In this document: in pieces, positions 40,832 through 51,200 of the stretch
How the letters are laid out: every line of letters starts with the position of its first letter
Numbering within the stretch: the first letter of the stretch is position 1
NCBI RefSeq assembly: GCF_000526315.1
Contig: NZ_JAFV01000001.1
Location: 3,164,501 to 3,228,500, forward strand
Length of the DNA stretch: 64,000 bases
Reading direction: 5' to 3'
Source: Methylopila sp. 73B
Lineage (GTDB): Bacteria > Pseudomonadota > Alphaproteobacteria > Rhizobiales > Methylopilaceae
Notes under the pieces: generated by a model
What the model was told of the DNA's origin: nothing
Seen by the model: the letters and a program-made list of their open reading frames with translations, nothing else
Database searches by the model: none
Program-made: the position numbers and the translations under genes

Positions 40832-41635
40832 GTGGACCTTCCGCTCGAGATTCTCGTGCTCTTCGCCGCGGTGGGCCTCCTCGCCGGCGTGGTGGACGCC
40901 ATCGCCGGCGGCGGCGGGCTGGTGACCGTGCCCGTGCTGCTGCTGGGCGGGCTCGACCCGGTGTCGGCCATCGCCACCAACAAACTGCAGGGCGCGATCG
41001 GCACCGCAGCCGCCACCGCCCGCTTCGCCCAGGCCGGCATGCTCGACGCCCGGTCTCCGGCGACGTGGGGACTGTCGGCCGCAGCCTTCCTCGGCGCGGT
41101 CGCCGGCGCCGCCCTCGTCGCGTTCGCGCCCGTCGAGCTGATGCGCGCCGCGCTGCCCTTCCTGCTGATCGCGGTCGCGCTCTACTTCGCCTTCGGTCCG
41201 CGGCTGTCCGACGTCGACGGCCGGGCGCGGCTGGGACCCGTCGCCTTCGCGCTCGGCGTCGCCGCCCCCATCGGCGCCTACGACGGCCTGTTCGGGCCCG
41301 GCGCCGGCGCCTTTTACATGATCGGGCTTGTGGGACTGGCGGGCCTCGGCGCGGTGAAGGCGGTGGCGCGCACCAAGCTCTTGAACCTCTCGTCCAATCT
41401 CGCGGGGCTGATCGTGTTCATCCTCGCAGGCCACGTGGTGTGGTCGGCCGGCCTCGCCATGTCGGCGGGGACGCTGGTCGGCGCGCGGCTTGGCGCGGGG
41501 CTCGCGCTGAAGCACGGCGTCGGCTTGGTGCGCCCGCTCGTCATCGTCGTGGCCCTTGCCCTGTCCGCGCGCCTGATGTTCGATCCCGCCCACCCGGTGG
41601 GCGCGGCGGTCAGAGCGGCGTTCGGACCGCCCTAG
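40832..41635 (+). CDS. TauE/SafE (TSUP) family permease
   Basis: Inner-membrane permease of 267 residues with about eight membrane segments, in the sulfite/sulfonate-export superfamily. It starts at GTG 40832 (MDLPLEILVLFAAVGLLAGV) and has GGGGLVTVPVLLLGGLDPVSAIATNKLQG near the N-terminus and FGPGAGAFYMIGLVGL in the second half, both TSUP motifs. The transported anion is not known. A 17-base gap separates it from a small secreted protein. Confidence 0.92.
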   Translation: MDLPLEILVLFAAVGLLAGVVDAIAGGGGLVTVPVLLLGGLDPVSAIATNKLQGAIGTAAATARFAQAGMLDARSPATWGLSAAAFLGAVAGAALVAFAPVELMRAALPFLLIAVALYFAFGPRLSDVDGRARLGPVAFALGVAAPIGAYDGLFGPGAGAFYMIGLVGLAGLGAVKAVARTKLLNLSSNLAGLIVFILAGHVVWSAGLAMSAGTLVGARLGAGLALKHGVGLVRPLVIVVALALSARLMFDPAHPVGAAVRAAFGPP

Positions 41636-41652
41636 ACATCGAAAGACCGCCG

Positions 41653-42153
41653 TTGCGCGCCTCGACGCTTCCCCTCGCTCTTGTAGCCGCCCTCGCGGCG
41701 CTGCCGGCGCTCGCCGCCGAGACCGGCGGCTGCGGCGCTTTCGCTTGGCCGATCGAGCCAGACAAGGCGCTGTTGGCGGCCGCGCCCGTGGGCGACAGCG
41801 GCGGGCGGCTCGACCTCACGCGGCCCGCCGCCGTGCGCCTCGTGCTGACCAACGCCGCCAAGGCCGGCTTTGAGCTCCCGCCGGGCAGGCCGGCGGCGCC
41901 CGCCGCTCCCGCCGGCGTGTTGCGCTTCGAGGCCAAAGCCGGCCTCCACCAGATCACCACGACAGAGCGGGTCTGGATCGACGTGGTGCAGGCCGGCAAG
42001 CGCCTGGACGAGGCGGGATTCTCCGGCGTGCTCGACTGCGAGGGCGCGCGCAAATCCGTGCGGTTCCAACTCCAGGAGGGACCAGCGACGATCCAGATCA
42101 GCGGCTCGCCGTCGCGCACCGTCGGAATCGCGGTGACAGCCCTGCCGCAGTGA
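41653..42153 (+). CDS. Small secreted protein of unknown function, TTG start
   Basis: 166 residues with a signal peptide (TTG) RASTLPLALVAALAALPALAA and a mature domain beginning ETGGCGAFAWPI with one Cys here and another in VLDCEGARKS. No family is recognised. TTG at 41653 is the only start giving a complete signal peptide; the frame is open further upstream only as a shadow of the permease. It directly follows the permease and could be co-transcribed. Confidence 0.65.
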   Translation: MRASTLPLALVAALAALPALAAETGGCGAFAWPIEPDKALLAAAPVGDSGGRLDLTRPAAVRLVLTNAAKAGFELPPGRPAAPAAPAGVLRFEAKAGLHQITTTERVWIDVVQAGKRLDEAGFSGVLDCEGARKSVRFQLQEGPATIQISGSPSRTVGIAVTALPQ

Positions 42154-42226
42154 CGGATTGCGGCCCTGATCGCGCCGCAATCCGCGCGCGACGTCGAGCG
42201 TCCGGATCGCCTGCGGGACCTTGCCG

Positions 42227-43009
42227 ATGACGCCGCGCCGCGCGCTGACCAGCTTCGCCTTCGCCGGCGTCCTCCTCGCGGCGACGCCGGCGCTCGCCCG
42301 AACCTTTCATCACTGGTTTCCCGGCTTCGCGCGGGGGGCGCTGCCCGCAGGCGAGACGCTCCACGAGATCGCCGGCCTGCCCGTCGTCGCCGTCGCGCCG
42401 CGCGCCGGCCCGCCGCGGGCGGCGGTGGTGCTTATCACCGGCAGCGGCGGATGGGCCGACCTCGACCGCAAGCTGGCCGCGGGCTTCGCCACCGAAGGGA
42501 TCGAGACGCTCGGTCTCGACAGCCTGCGCTATTTCCTCGCGCCACGGTCGCCGGACGAGGTGGGGGCCGATGTCGGCCGCATGATCGAAGCCGCCCGCCG
42601 GGTCTGGGGCGTTCAGGACGTGGCGCTTGTCGGCTACTCCTTCGGCGCCGACACGGTCCCGGTCGCCTACAACCGGCTTCCGCCGGCCGACCGCGCAGCC
42701 GTGCGCGCCGTCGCCATGCTCGGCCTGTCGCGCACGGCGAATCTCGCGATGGGCGTCGCCAAGATCGTCGGGTGGATCGACGGCTACCCGCTGTCGACCG
42801 CGACCGAGGTCGCGCGCGTCGCGCAGGCCCCGGAGCGCCCGGCGATCGTCTGCGTCTACGGCGAAGAGGAGCAGGCGGAAGGCCGCACGCTGTGCCCATC
42901 GCTCGACCCGTCGCGCGTGCGGTTGATCGAGACGGCGGGCGGCCATCATTTCGACGGCGATTACAACGCTCTCGCCCGCACTGTGGCGGCGACGCTGAAG
43001 GGCGCGTGA
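42227..43009 (+). CDS. VirJ/AcvB-type hydrolase (lysyl-phosphatidylglycerol hydrolase-like)
   Basis: Periplasmic alpha/beta-hydrolase of 260 residues. It has a signal peptide MTPRRALTSFAFAGVLLAATPALA, a VLITGSGGWADLDRKLA segment, nucleophile Ser in GYSFGADTVP and a closing His in GGHHFDGDY. This pattern is that of VirJ/AcvB, which in Agrobacterium cleaves lysyl-phosphatidylglycerol. No T4SS or mprF/lpiA gene is in the window. ATG 42227 is preferred over TTG 42221. Confidence 0.85.
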   Translation: MTPRRALTSFAFAGVLLAATPALARTFHHWFPGFARGALPAGETLHEIAGLPVVAVAPRAGPPRAAVVLITGSGGWADLDRKLAAGFATEGIETLGLDSLRYFLAPRSPDEVGADVGRMIEAARRVWGVQDVALVGYSFGADTVPVAYNRLPPADRAAVRAVAMLGLSRTANLAMGVAKIVGWIDGYPLSTATEVARVAQAPERPAIVCVYGEEEQAEGRTLCPSLDPSRVRLIETAGGHHFDGDYNALARTVAATLKGA

Positions 43010-43013
43010 GCCG

Positions 43014-43042
43014 TTGCAAACAAGCGGGAGCCCGCGTATAAG
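43014..43042 (+). promoter_or_regulatory. Sigma70-like promoter for rpmI-rplT
   Basis: TTGCAA (43014-43019), exactly 17 bases, then TATAAG (43037-43042), just after the VirJ-type gene and 138 bases upstream of the rpmI start. The long leader in between could hold autoregulatory structure bound by L20, as in other bacteria, but I cannot identify it. Confidence 0.6.
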
Positions 43043-43179
43043 CCCGGCTTCCGCGCGTGCCCGGCCTGACATGGGCTGCCGTGGCGCGCCCCTTAACTGC
43101 TCGAAGCCTCGAGCTTGGCCTGTCTCCCCTCGCGGGCGACGGTCGATCGCCGGAGGCTTCTCCTCATTCGGAGAGCGAA

Positions 43180-43377
43180 ATGCCCAAGATCAAGTCCAAG
43201 TCGGCGGCGAAGAAGCGTTTTCGCTTCACCGCGACCGGCAAGGTCATCTCCGCCCAGGCCGGTAAGCGCCACGGGATGATCAAGCGCACCAACAAGCAGA
43301 TCCGCAACCAGCGCGGCACGACCATCCTGACCCCGCAAGACGCGCGGATCGTCCGGACGTTCCTGCCCTACGGCTGA
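43180..43377 (+). CDS. rpmI: 50S ribosomal protein L35
   Basis: 65-residue basic ribosomal protein, [20 protein letters not shown] through RTFLPYG, full length for L35. Its ribosome site is GGAGAG, six bases before the ATG. It precedes rplT by 57 bases, the standard pairing; infC is not adjacent, as often in alphaproteobacteria. Confidence 0.98.
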   Translation: MPKIKSKSAAKKRFRFTATGKVISAQAGKRHGMIKRTNKQIRNQRGTTILTPQDARIVRTFLPYG

Positions 43378-43434
43378 CGCGTCGACGCTTTCACAGCGCT
43401 CATCCCGAACACCTGAGACGAGAGATTTTAGACC

Positions 43435-43809
43435 ATGGCTCGCGTTAAACGGGGCGTCACGTCCCACGCCAAGCACAAGAAGACGCTCGACGCCGCGAAG
43501 GGCTTTTATGGCCGTCGCAAGAACACGATCCGCGCGGCGAAGGCCGCCGTCGATCGGTCGATGCAGTACGCCTACCGCGACCGCAAGAACAAGAAGCGCA
43601 CGTTCCGCGCGCTCTGGATCCAGCGCATCAACGCCGCGGTCCGGGAGCACGGCCTGACCTACTCGCGCTTTATCGACGGCCTCGCTAAGGCCGGCATCGA
43701 AGTCGACCGCAAGGTGCTGTCGGATCTCGCGATCCACGAGCCCGCCGCCTTCGCCGCGATCGCGCTGAAGGCCAAGGACGCGCTTCCGAAGGAAGCCGCC
43801 TCGGCGTGA
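43435..43809 (+). CDS. rplT: 50S ribosomal protein L20
   Basis: 124-residue protein needed for early 50S assembly and, in several bacteria, feedback control of its own operon. [30 protein letters not shown] and the C-terminal globular part ([21 protein letters not shown]) are canonical. Length is slightly above the usual 117-120 owing to a short C-terminal tail. Confidence 0.98.
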   Translation: MARVKRGVTSHAKHKKTLDAAKGFYGRRKNTIRAAKAAVDRSMQYAYRDRKNKKRTFRALWIQRINAAVREHGLTYSRFIDGLAKAGIEVDRKVLSDLAIHEPAAFAAIALKAKDALPKEAASA

Positions 43810-43816
43810 TCCTCGG

Positions 43817-43842
43817 GCGGCCCACCCGGCGCCGCTCCTTTT
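43817..43842 (+). terminator. Possible weak terminator after rplT
   Basis: GCGGC (43817-43821) and GCCGC (43831-43835) followed by TCCTTTT, seven bases after the rplT stop. The stem is only five pairs, so this is tentative; the palindromic element that follows may be the real end of the transcript. Confidence 0.3.
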
Positions 43843-43855
43843 GATCCAAGCTCGT

Positions 43856-43943
43856 CGTCATGCCCCGGCCTGTCCGGGGCATCCACAGCAGTCGTAGAGC
43901 TCCACGCCGCCGGTGGATCCCCCGGACAAGCCGGGGGATGACG
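43856..43943. repeat. Palindromic element with CCGGACAAGCCGG cores
   Basis: CGTCATGCCCCGGC (43856-43869) and GCCGGGGGATGACG (43930-43943) are near-perfect inverted arms. Each arm also folds locally (GCCCCGG...CCGGGGC; ATCCCCCGG...CCGGGGGAT). The short hairpins at 5676 and 30195 look like single halves of such an element. Confidence 0.75.
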
Positions 43944-43995
43944 TTGCGTTTCAGGCTCGGGCGACGAACCCGGCCGAACGGAAGCGGCGTCTCGC

Positions 43996-45087
43996 ATGAC
44001 CGACATCGACAGCCTCAACTCCCTCGAAGCCGACGTGCTCGCGCAGGTCGCGGGCGCGTCCGACGAAGCGGCGCTTGAGGCCGTGCGCGTGGCGGCGCTC
44101 GGCAAGAAGGGCTCCGTCTCCGAAAAGCTGAAGACGCTGGGCTCCATGAGCCCGGACGAGCGCAAGACCTTCGGTCCGGCCCTCAACGCGTTGCGCGACC
44201 GCGTCGCCGCGGCGCTCGGAGAACGGAAGGCGGCGCTCGCCGACGCCGCGCTGGAGGCGCGGCTTGCCTCCGAGCGGCTCGACGTCTCGCTCCCGGTGCG
44301 CGAGAGCGGCCTCGAGACCGGCCGCATCCATCCCGTCAGCCAGGTGATGGACGAGCTCACGGCGATCTTCTCCGCCATGGGCTTCTCGGTCGCCGAAGGC
44401 CCGGACATCGAAACCGACGAACTCAACTTCACCGCGCTCAACTTCCCCGTCGGCCATCCGGCCCGCGAGATGCACGACACCTTCTTCCTTCCTGAGAAGC
44501 CGAACGGCGAGCGCCTGCTGCTGCGCACCCACACCAGCCCCGTGCAGGTGCGCACCATGCGGAGCACGCAGCCGCCGATCCGCGTGATCTGCCCCGGCCG
44601 CACCTACCGCTTCGACATGGACCAGACGCACACGCCGATGTTCCATCAGGTCGAGGGCCTCGTCATCGACAAGGAGGCCCATCTCGGCCACTTGCGCTGG
44701 GTGCTGGAGGAGTTCCTCAAGACTTTCTTCGAGGTGCCCTCGGTCGAGCTTCGATTCCGCCCGTCGTTCTTCCCCTTCACCGAACCCTCGATGGAGGTCG
44801 ACGTCCGTTGCCGGAAGCTGCCCAACGAGGTGCGCATCGGCGAGGGCGACGACTGGCTCGAGATCCTCGGCTGCGGGATGGTGCACCCCAACGTGCTGCG
44901 CAACTGCGGCGTCGACCCGGACGTCTACCAGGGCTTCGCCTGGGGCATGGGGATCGACCGCATCGCCATGCTCAAGTACGGCATGCCGGACCTGCGCGAC
45001 CTGTTCTCGGCGGACGCCCGCTGGCTCAGCCACTACGGCTTCCGCCCGCTCGATTTCCCGACGCTCGCGGGCGGGCTGAGTTCGTAG
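43996..45087 (+). CDS. pheS: Phenylalanyl-tRNA synthetase alpha subunit
   Basis: Catalytic subunit of the tetrameric enzyme charging tRNA-Phe. The 363-residue protein has an N-terminal coiled coil (about 1-85), then class II motifs: [29 protein letters not shown] (motif 2 region), [17 protein letters not shown] and [13 protein letters not shown] (motif 3). It is separated from pheT by 127 bases that contain a palindromic repeat, so co-expression may involve read-through. Confidence 0.98.
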   Translation: MTDIDSLNSLEADVLAQVAGASDEAALEAVRVAALGKKGSVSEKLKTLGSMSPDERKTFGPALNALRDRVAAALGERKAALADAALEARLASERLDVSLPVRESGLETGRIHPVSQVMDELTAIFSAMGFSVAEGPDIETDELNFTALNFPVGHPAREMHDTFFLPEKPNGERLLLRTHTSPVQVRTMRSTQPPIRVICPGRTYRFDMDQTHTPMFHQVEGLVIDKEAHLGHLRWVLEEFLKTFFEVPSVELRFRPSFFPFTEPSMEVDVRCRKLPNEVRIGEGDDWLEILGCGMVHPNVLRNCGVDPDVYQGFAWGMGIDRIAMLKYGMPDLRDLFSADARWLSHYGFRPLDFPTLAGGLSS

Positions 45088-45090
45088 GGC

Positions 45091-45197
45091 GCGTCATCCC
45101 GGACGGCCGCAAGGCCGATCCGGGATCGTCCGCCGTGAAAGGCGCCTTTTCCTGACGACGATCCCGGCTCGGCGCTTCGCTTCGGCCGGGATGACGC
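45091..45197. repeat. GTCATCCCGG palindrome family, complete element
   Basis: Outer arms GCGTCATCCCGG (45091-45102) and CCGGGATGACGC (45186-45197); inner arms CCGGGATCGTC (45120-45130) and GACGATCCCGG (45157-45167), both perfect. It lies between pheS and pheT, genes normally contiguous. Confidence 0.8.
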
Positions 45198-45214
45198 CCT
45201 GAGGGCCAATCCAG

Positions 45215-47635
45215 ATGAAATTCTCCCTCTCCTGGCTGAAAGAGCACCTCGCGGGCGACGCCGACCTGGTCGCCGTCACCGAGACGCTCACCCGCGTGGG
45301 GCTCGAGGTCGAGCATGTGGAGGACATGGCGGGCGAGCTCTCGGCCTTCGTGGTCGGCCACATCCTCGACGCCCAGCGCCATCCCAACGCGGACAAGCTG
45401 CAGGTCTGTTCCGTCGACGTCGGCAAGGGCGCGCCGCTGCAGGTGGTCTGCGGGGCGCCGAACGCGCGCGCCGGGCTGAAGGTGGTCTTCGCAGCCCCCG
45501 GCACGGTGATCCCGGCCTCCGGCGTCAAGCTCGGCGCCTCCGAGATCCGCGGCGTCGCGTCCGGCGGCATGCTGTGCTCCTCGCGAGAGCTCGGCCTGGG
45601 CGACGAGCACGACGGCATCCTGGAGCTGCCCGCCGACGCGCCCGTCGGCCGCCCCTTCGCGCCGCTGGTCGGCCTCGACGACCCGGTCATCGAGATCGCC
45701 GTCACGCCGAACCGACCGGACTGCCTCGGCGTCCACGGCGTCGCCCGCGATCTCGCCGCCGCCGAGATCGGCGAGCTGATCGAGCCGCCCGCCCGCACCG
45801 TCCGGGGCGCGTTCCCCTGCCCGACCGGCGTGCGCTTCGACTTCGGCGACGCCGAGCCGCTGTCACCGTTCTTCGCGCTGCGCCTTGTGCGCGGCGTCAG
45901 GAACGGGCCCTCGCCCGAATGGCTGCAGCGCAAGCTGAAGAGCATCGGCCAGAAGCCGATCAACGCGCTGGTCGACGTCACCAACTACCTGACCTTCGAC
46001 CGCGGCCGCCCGCTGCACGTGTTCGACGCCGCCAAGGTGACGGGCGACCTCGTCGTGCGCCGCGCGCGGGCGGGCGAGAGCCTCCTCGCGCTCGACGGCA
46101 AAACCTACGTGCTCGACGAGACCATGTGCGTCATCGCCGACGACAACGGCGTCCAGTCGATCGCGGGCGTCATGGGCGGCGCCGCCACGGGTTGCGACTC
46201 GACGACGACCGAGGTGCTGATCGAAAGCGCGCTGTGGGATCCGCTCAACATCGCCCGCACCGGCCGCGCGCTGAACGTCCATTCCGACGCCCGGCACCGA
46301 TTCGAGCGCGGCGTCGACCCGGCCTTCACCTTGCCTGGCCTCGAGCTCGCGACCCAGCTCGTCATCGACATCTGCGGCGGCGAGGCTTCCGAGATCGTCA
46401 CCGCCGGCGAAGTCGTCGAGCGCGATCTGATCCTCGACTTCCCCGTTTCGGAGGTGAAGCGCCTCGCGGGCCTCGCCGTCACCCCGGCCGAGGTCAAGGT
46501 CCCGCTCCACCGGCTCGGCTTCTGGGTCACTGGCCAGGGCGAACTGCTGAAGGTCGCGGTGCCGAGCTGGCGCCCGGACGTGTCGGGCAAGGCCGACATC
46601 GTCGAGGAGGTGGTGCGGATCATCGGTCTCGACCGGGTGCAGGCGACGCCGCTGCCGGCGGGCGTCAGCGTCGGCGGCGCGAAGCTCAGCCCCGTGCAGC
46701 GCCGCGCCCGCATCGCGCGTCGGACGCTCGCGGCCCGCGGCCTGGTGGAGGCGGTGACCTGGTCCTTCGTCTCCAAGGCGCAGGCCGACAGCTTCGGCGG
46801 ATCGAAGCCCGAGCTTACGCTCGCCAACCCGATCGCCGCCGACCTCTCCGACATGCGCCCCAGCCTGCTGCCCGGCCTGATCGCCGCCGCCCAGCGCAAC
46901 GCCGACCGCGGCCTGTCCGACGTCGCCCTGTTCGAGGTCGGCCAGGTGTTCTGGGGCGACCGTCCCGAGGACCAGAAGATCGCCGCGACCGGGCTCCGGC
47001 GCGGGACCGCCAAGGCGCGCGGCGCCGGCCGCCAGTGGGGGGAAACGACCGCCGCGGTCGACGCCTTCGACGCCAAGGGCGACGCCCTCGCCGTGCTCGC
47101 GAACCTCGGGCTGCAGCCCTCGGCCGTCCAGATCGCGCAAGGGTCCGCGCCGGCCTGGTTCCATCCCGGCCGCTCAGGGCTGCTGCAGCTTGGCCCCAAG
47201 GTCGTGCTCGGCGCCTTCGGCGAGCTGCACCCGCGCACCCTGGCGGCGCTCGGCGTCTCCGGCCCGCTGGTCGGCTTCGAGCTGATCCTCGACGCGCTGC
47301 CGCAGCCGAAGGCGAAGCCCACGCGCGCCAAGCCGCCGTTCGAGGGCTCGGCCTTCCAGCCGCTCTCCCGCGACTTCGCCTTCGTGGTGGACCGCGACGT
47401 GGCCGCAGGCGAGCTGATCCGGGCGGCGCAGGCGGCGGAGCGGAAGCTCGTGACCCGCGTCGACCTGTTCGACCGCTACGAGGGACCGGGCGTCCCGGAG
47501 GGCAAGGTCTCGCTCGGCCTCGCCGTCACGCTCCAGCCGCGTGAGAAGACGCTGACGGACGCCGAGATCGAGGAGATCTCCGCCCGCATCGTCGCCCAGG
47601 TCGCCAAGGCCACGGGCGCGACCCTACGGGGGTGA
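45215..47635 (+). CDS. pheT: Phenylalanyl-tRNA synthetase beta subunit
   Basis: Structural and editing subunit, 806 residues. Order of domains: B1 and the EMAP-like tRNA-binding domain at about 40-150 (HPNADKLQVCSVDVG, VVCGAPNARAGLKVVFA), B3/B4 with editing (about 210-390), B5 (about 400-470), a catalytic-like core and the C-terminal anticodon-binding FDX-ACB domain (SRDFAFVVDRDVAAGEL). Length is normal. Confidence 0.98.
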   Translation: MKFSLSWLKEHLAGDADLVAVTETLTRVGLEVEHVEDMAGELSAFVVGHILDAQRHPNADKLQVCSVDVGKGAPLQVVCGAPNARAGLKVVFAAPGTVIPASGVKLGASEIRGVASGGMLCSSRELGLGDEHDGILELPADAPVGRPFAPLVGLDDPVIEIAVTPNRPDCLGVHGVARDLAAAEIGELIEPPARTVRGAFPCPTGVRFDFGDAEPLSPFFALRLVRGVRNGPSPEWLQRKLKSIGQKPINALVDVTNYLTFDRGRPLHVFDAAKVTGDLVVRRARAGESLLALDGKTYVLDETMCVIADDNGVQSIAGVMGGAATGCDSTTTEVLIESALWDPLNIARTGRALNVHSDARHRFERGVDPAFTLPGLELATQLVIDICGGEASEIVTAGEVVERDLILDFPVSEVKRLAGLAVTPAEVKVPLHRLGFWVTGQGELLKVAVPSWRPDVSGKADIVEEVVRIIGLDRVQATPLPAGVSVGGAKLSPVQRRARIARRTLAARGLVEAVTWSFVSKAQADSFGGSKPELTLANPIAADLSDMRPSLLPGLIAAAQRNADRGLSDVALFEVGQVFWGDRPEDQKIAATGLRRGTAKARGAGRQWGETTAAVDAFDAKGDALAVLANLGLQPSAVQIAQGSAPAWFHPGRSGLLQLGPKVVLGAFGELHPRTLAALGVSGPLVGFELILDALPQPKAKPTRAKPPFEGSAFQPLSRDFAFVVDRDVAAGELIRAAQAAERKLVTRVDLFDRYEGPGVPEGKVSLGLAVTLQPREKTLTDAEIEEISARIVAQVAKATGATLRG

Positions 47636-47856
47636 GGCTCCGCATCAAGTCTCCGTCAAAGTTCGCTCCCGGCGGCGCCGCGAGCTTTGCCGCGTCGAGG
47701 ACTTGACCTAGCTGATGGTCAGGCGGCCACCGTCTGCGCGCAAAGTACAAGCTCGCAGCCGCTTGAGGCCGCGCGGCGCCGCAGCATAAGGTGGCGCGAG
47801 ACCCAAGCCCGCCGCGGTCACGAGCGGGCGGAACCGACGCCCGGGAGGCGAGCGAG

Positions 47857-49812
<1,956 letters not shown>

Positions 49813-49835
49813 GCGCCCGGGCATCCGACGAACGA

Positions 49836-49947
49836 CGTCATCCCGGACGGCCGCTGGCCGATCCGGGATCGTCACCGGGATGCGGCGCGGATCGACGGGC
49901 TTCAAGTTACGGTCCCGGCTCTGCGCTGCGCTTCGGCCGGGATGCCC
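49836..49947. repeat. GTCATCCCGG palindrome family, degraded element
   Basis: Left end CGTCATCCCGG (49836-49846) is intact; the right end CCGGGATG (49937-49944) has lost the ACG. Inner TCCGGGATCG is present but its partner GGTCCCGGC has drifted. It lies between the convergent acs and thermonuclease genes. Confidence 0.65.
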
Positions 49948-49964
49948 CTCCTCCACATCCTCTT

Positions 49965-50516
49965 TCAGCACCAACCCGCGCGACGACCGCCGGCGTAGGC
50001 GCGGCCATGGCCGGCCGTGATCAGGGCCTCGGCCACGTCGCCGACGCCGGACGCCGTCACGCGCGCGACCACACGGCCGAAGTACTTGTCCCCTCGCACG
50101 GCTGTAAGCGTCAGCGGGCGGCCGCGCAAAAGATCCAACAACGCCGTCCGGGCCGCCTCCGCCGAGGCGGTCTCGACGGCGCAGCGTCCGCGGAGCTCGG
50201 GCGCGTCGACGCGGTCGATCCGCACCCGCGCCACGATCTCCTGGCCCGGAAACGCCTGGACCCGGGCCTCGAAAGTGTCGCCGTCGATCACATCGAGCGC
50301 CGTCGCGCGCAGGCCAGGAAGCGTCGAGGTCGGGGACAACGGCGGCGCGGCGGGCGGCGGCGCGATCTCCTGCGCGAACGGCAGGCCCGCCGCCGTCACG
50401 ACCGCGCCGAAGGCCGCGCCGGCCAGAGCATCCGCGAGACGGCGACGACTGATATAAGACCAGAATCGGATCATGGTCCCAATCATCGGTCTGCTTGTGT
50501 CTAAATCAAGGAACAT
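49965..50516 (-). CDS. Thermonuclease (SNase-like) family protein
   Basis: 183-residue nuclease-fold protein, anchored or exported by one hydrophobic segment at about 28-45. The OB-fold SNase core has DVIDGDTFEARV, RVRIDRVDAPELRG and KYFGRVVARVTASGVGDVAEALI, retaining the Asp, Arg and Glu of the active site. ATG 50516 has AAGGA just upstream; ATGs at 50486 and 50474 are possible. The biological target is not known. Confidence 0.85.
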   Translation of the reverse strand: MFLDLDTSRPMIGTMIRFWSYISRRRLADALAGAAFGAVVTAAGLPFAQEIAPPPAAPPLSPTSTLPGLRATALDVIDGDTFEARVQAFPGQEIVARVRIDRVDAPELRGRCAVETASAEAARTALLDLLRGRPLTLTAVRGDKYFGRVVARVTASGVGDVAEALITAGHGRAYAGGRRAGWC

Positions 50517-50671
50517 AATCCTTATTAAGCATCGGACAATCTATAACGACCGTTAACGGGGCCACTGTGCAACCACGGGCGACCGCTACACGTTGTTAGG
50601 CGGGCGTGAACCAGACGCGCGGCATAACAGTGCAGTGTTTTCAAGATGATTGGGTCGCTCAGGTGCGTGGC

Positions 50672-51184
50672 ATGACGAAGAGGTGGTGGTTCGCTTTGGG
50701 GGCGTTCGCTCTGGCGGTCGCCGGCCTGCCGCTGGAGGCTGGAGCGCGCGAGATCGTGCCGTTCGACAGCGACGCCTACAGCGCAGGCACCATCGTCGTC
50801 CGCAACGCCGAGCGCGCCCTTTACCTCATCGGCGGCGACGGCCGGGCGATGCGCTACCGGGTCGCCGTCGGGAAGCCCGGCAAGCAGTGGTTCGGGTCCG
50901 CCTGGATCAAGGGCAAGTACGTCCAGCCGGCGTGGTCCCCGCCGGAGGACGTCCGCCGCGACAAGCCGAACCTGCCGGACGTGATACCGGGCGGCAGCCC
51001 CAAGAACCCCATGGGTCCGCGCGCGCTCCTGCTTGACCGCGATCAATACGCGATCCATGGCACCAACCGCCCGAAATCGATCGGCACCTACGCGTCCTAC
51101 GGCTGCATCCGCATGCGCAACGAGGACATCGTCGACCTTTACGAGCGCGTCCGCGTGGGCGGCAAGGTCGTCGTGGTCCCCTGA
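50672..51184 (+). CDS. L,D-transpeptidase (ErfK/YbiS/YkuD family)
   Basis: Periplasmic peptidoglycan cross-linking or lipoprotein-attaching enzyme, 170 residues. It has a signal peptide MTKRWWFALGAFALAVAGLP and a YkuD domain with NPMGPRALLLD, YAIHGTNRPKSIGTYASYGC, with catalytic His in IHGT and Cys in YGCIRM. ATG 50672 is preferred to an upstream in-frame start because it gives a clean signal peptide. Confidence 0.94.
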   Translation: MTKRWWFALGAFALAVAGLPLEAGAREIVPFDSDAYSAGTIVVRNAERALYLIGGDGRAMRYRVAVGKPGKQWFGSAWIKGKYVQPAWSPPEDVRRDKPNLPDVIPGGSPKNPMGPRALLLDRDQYAIHGTNRPKSIGTYASYGCIRMRNEDIVDLYERVRVGGKVVVVP

Positions 51185-51200
51185 CGGCTTCGCAACGACC

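Noticed and set aside
47636-47856. Possible leader gene or RNA before acs
   Set aside because: Open frames here are shadows or lack start context, and I see no stable structure or recognised riboswitch motif.
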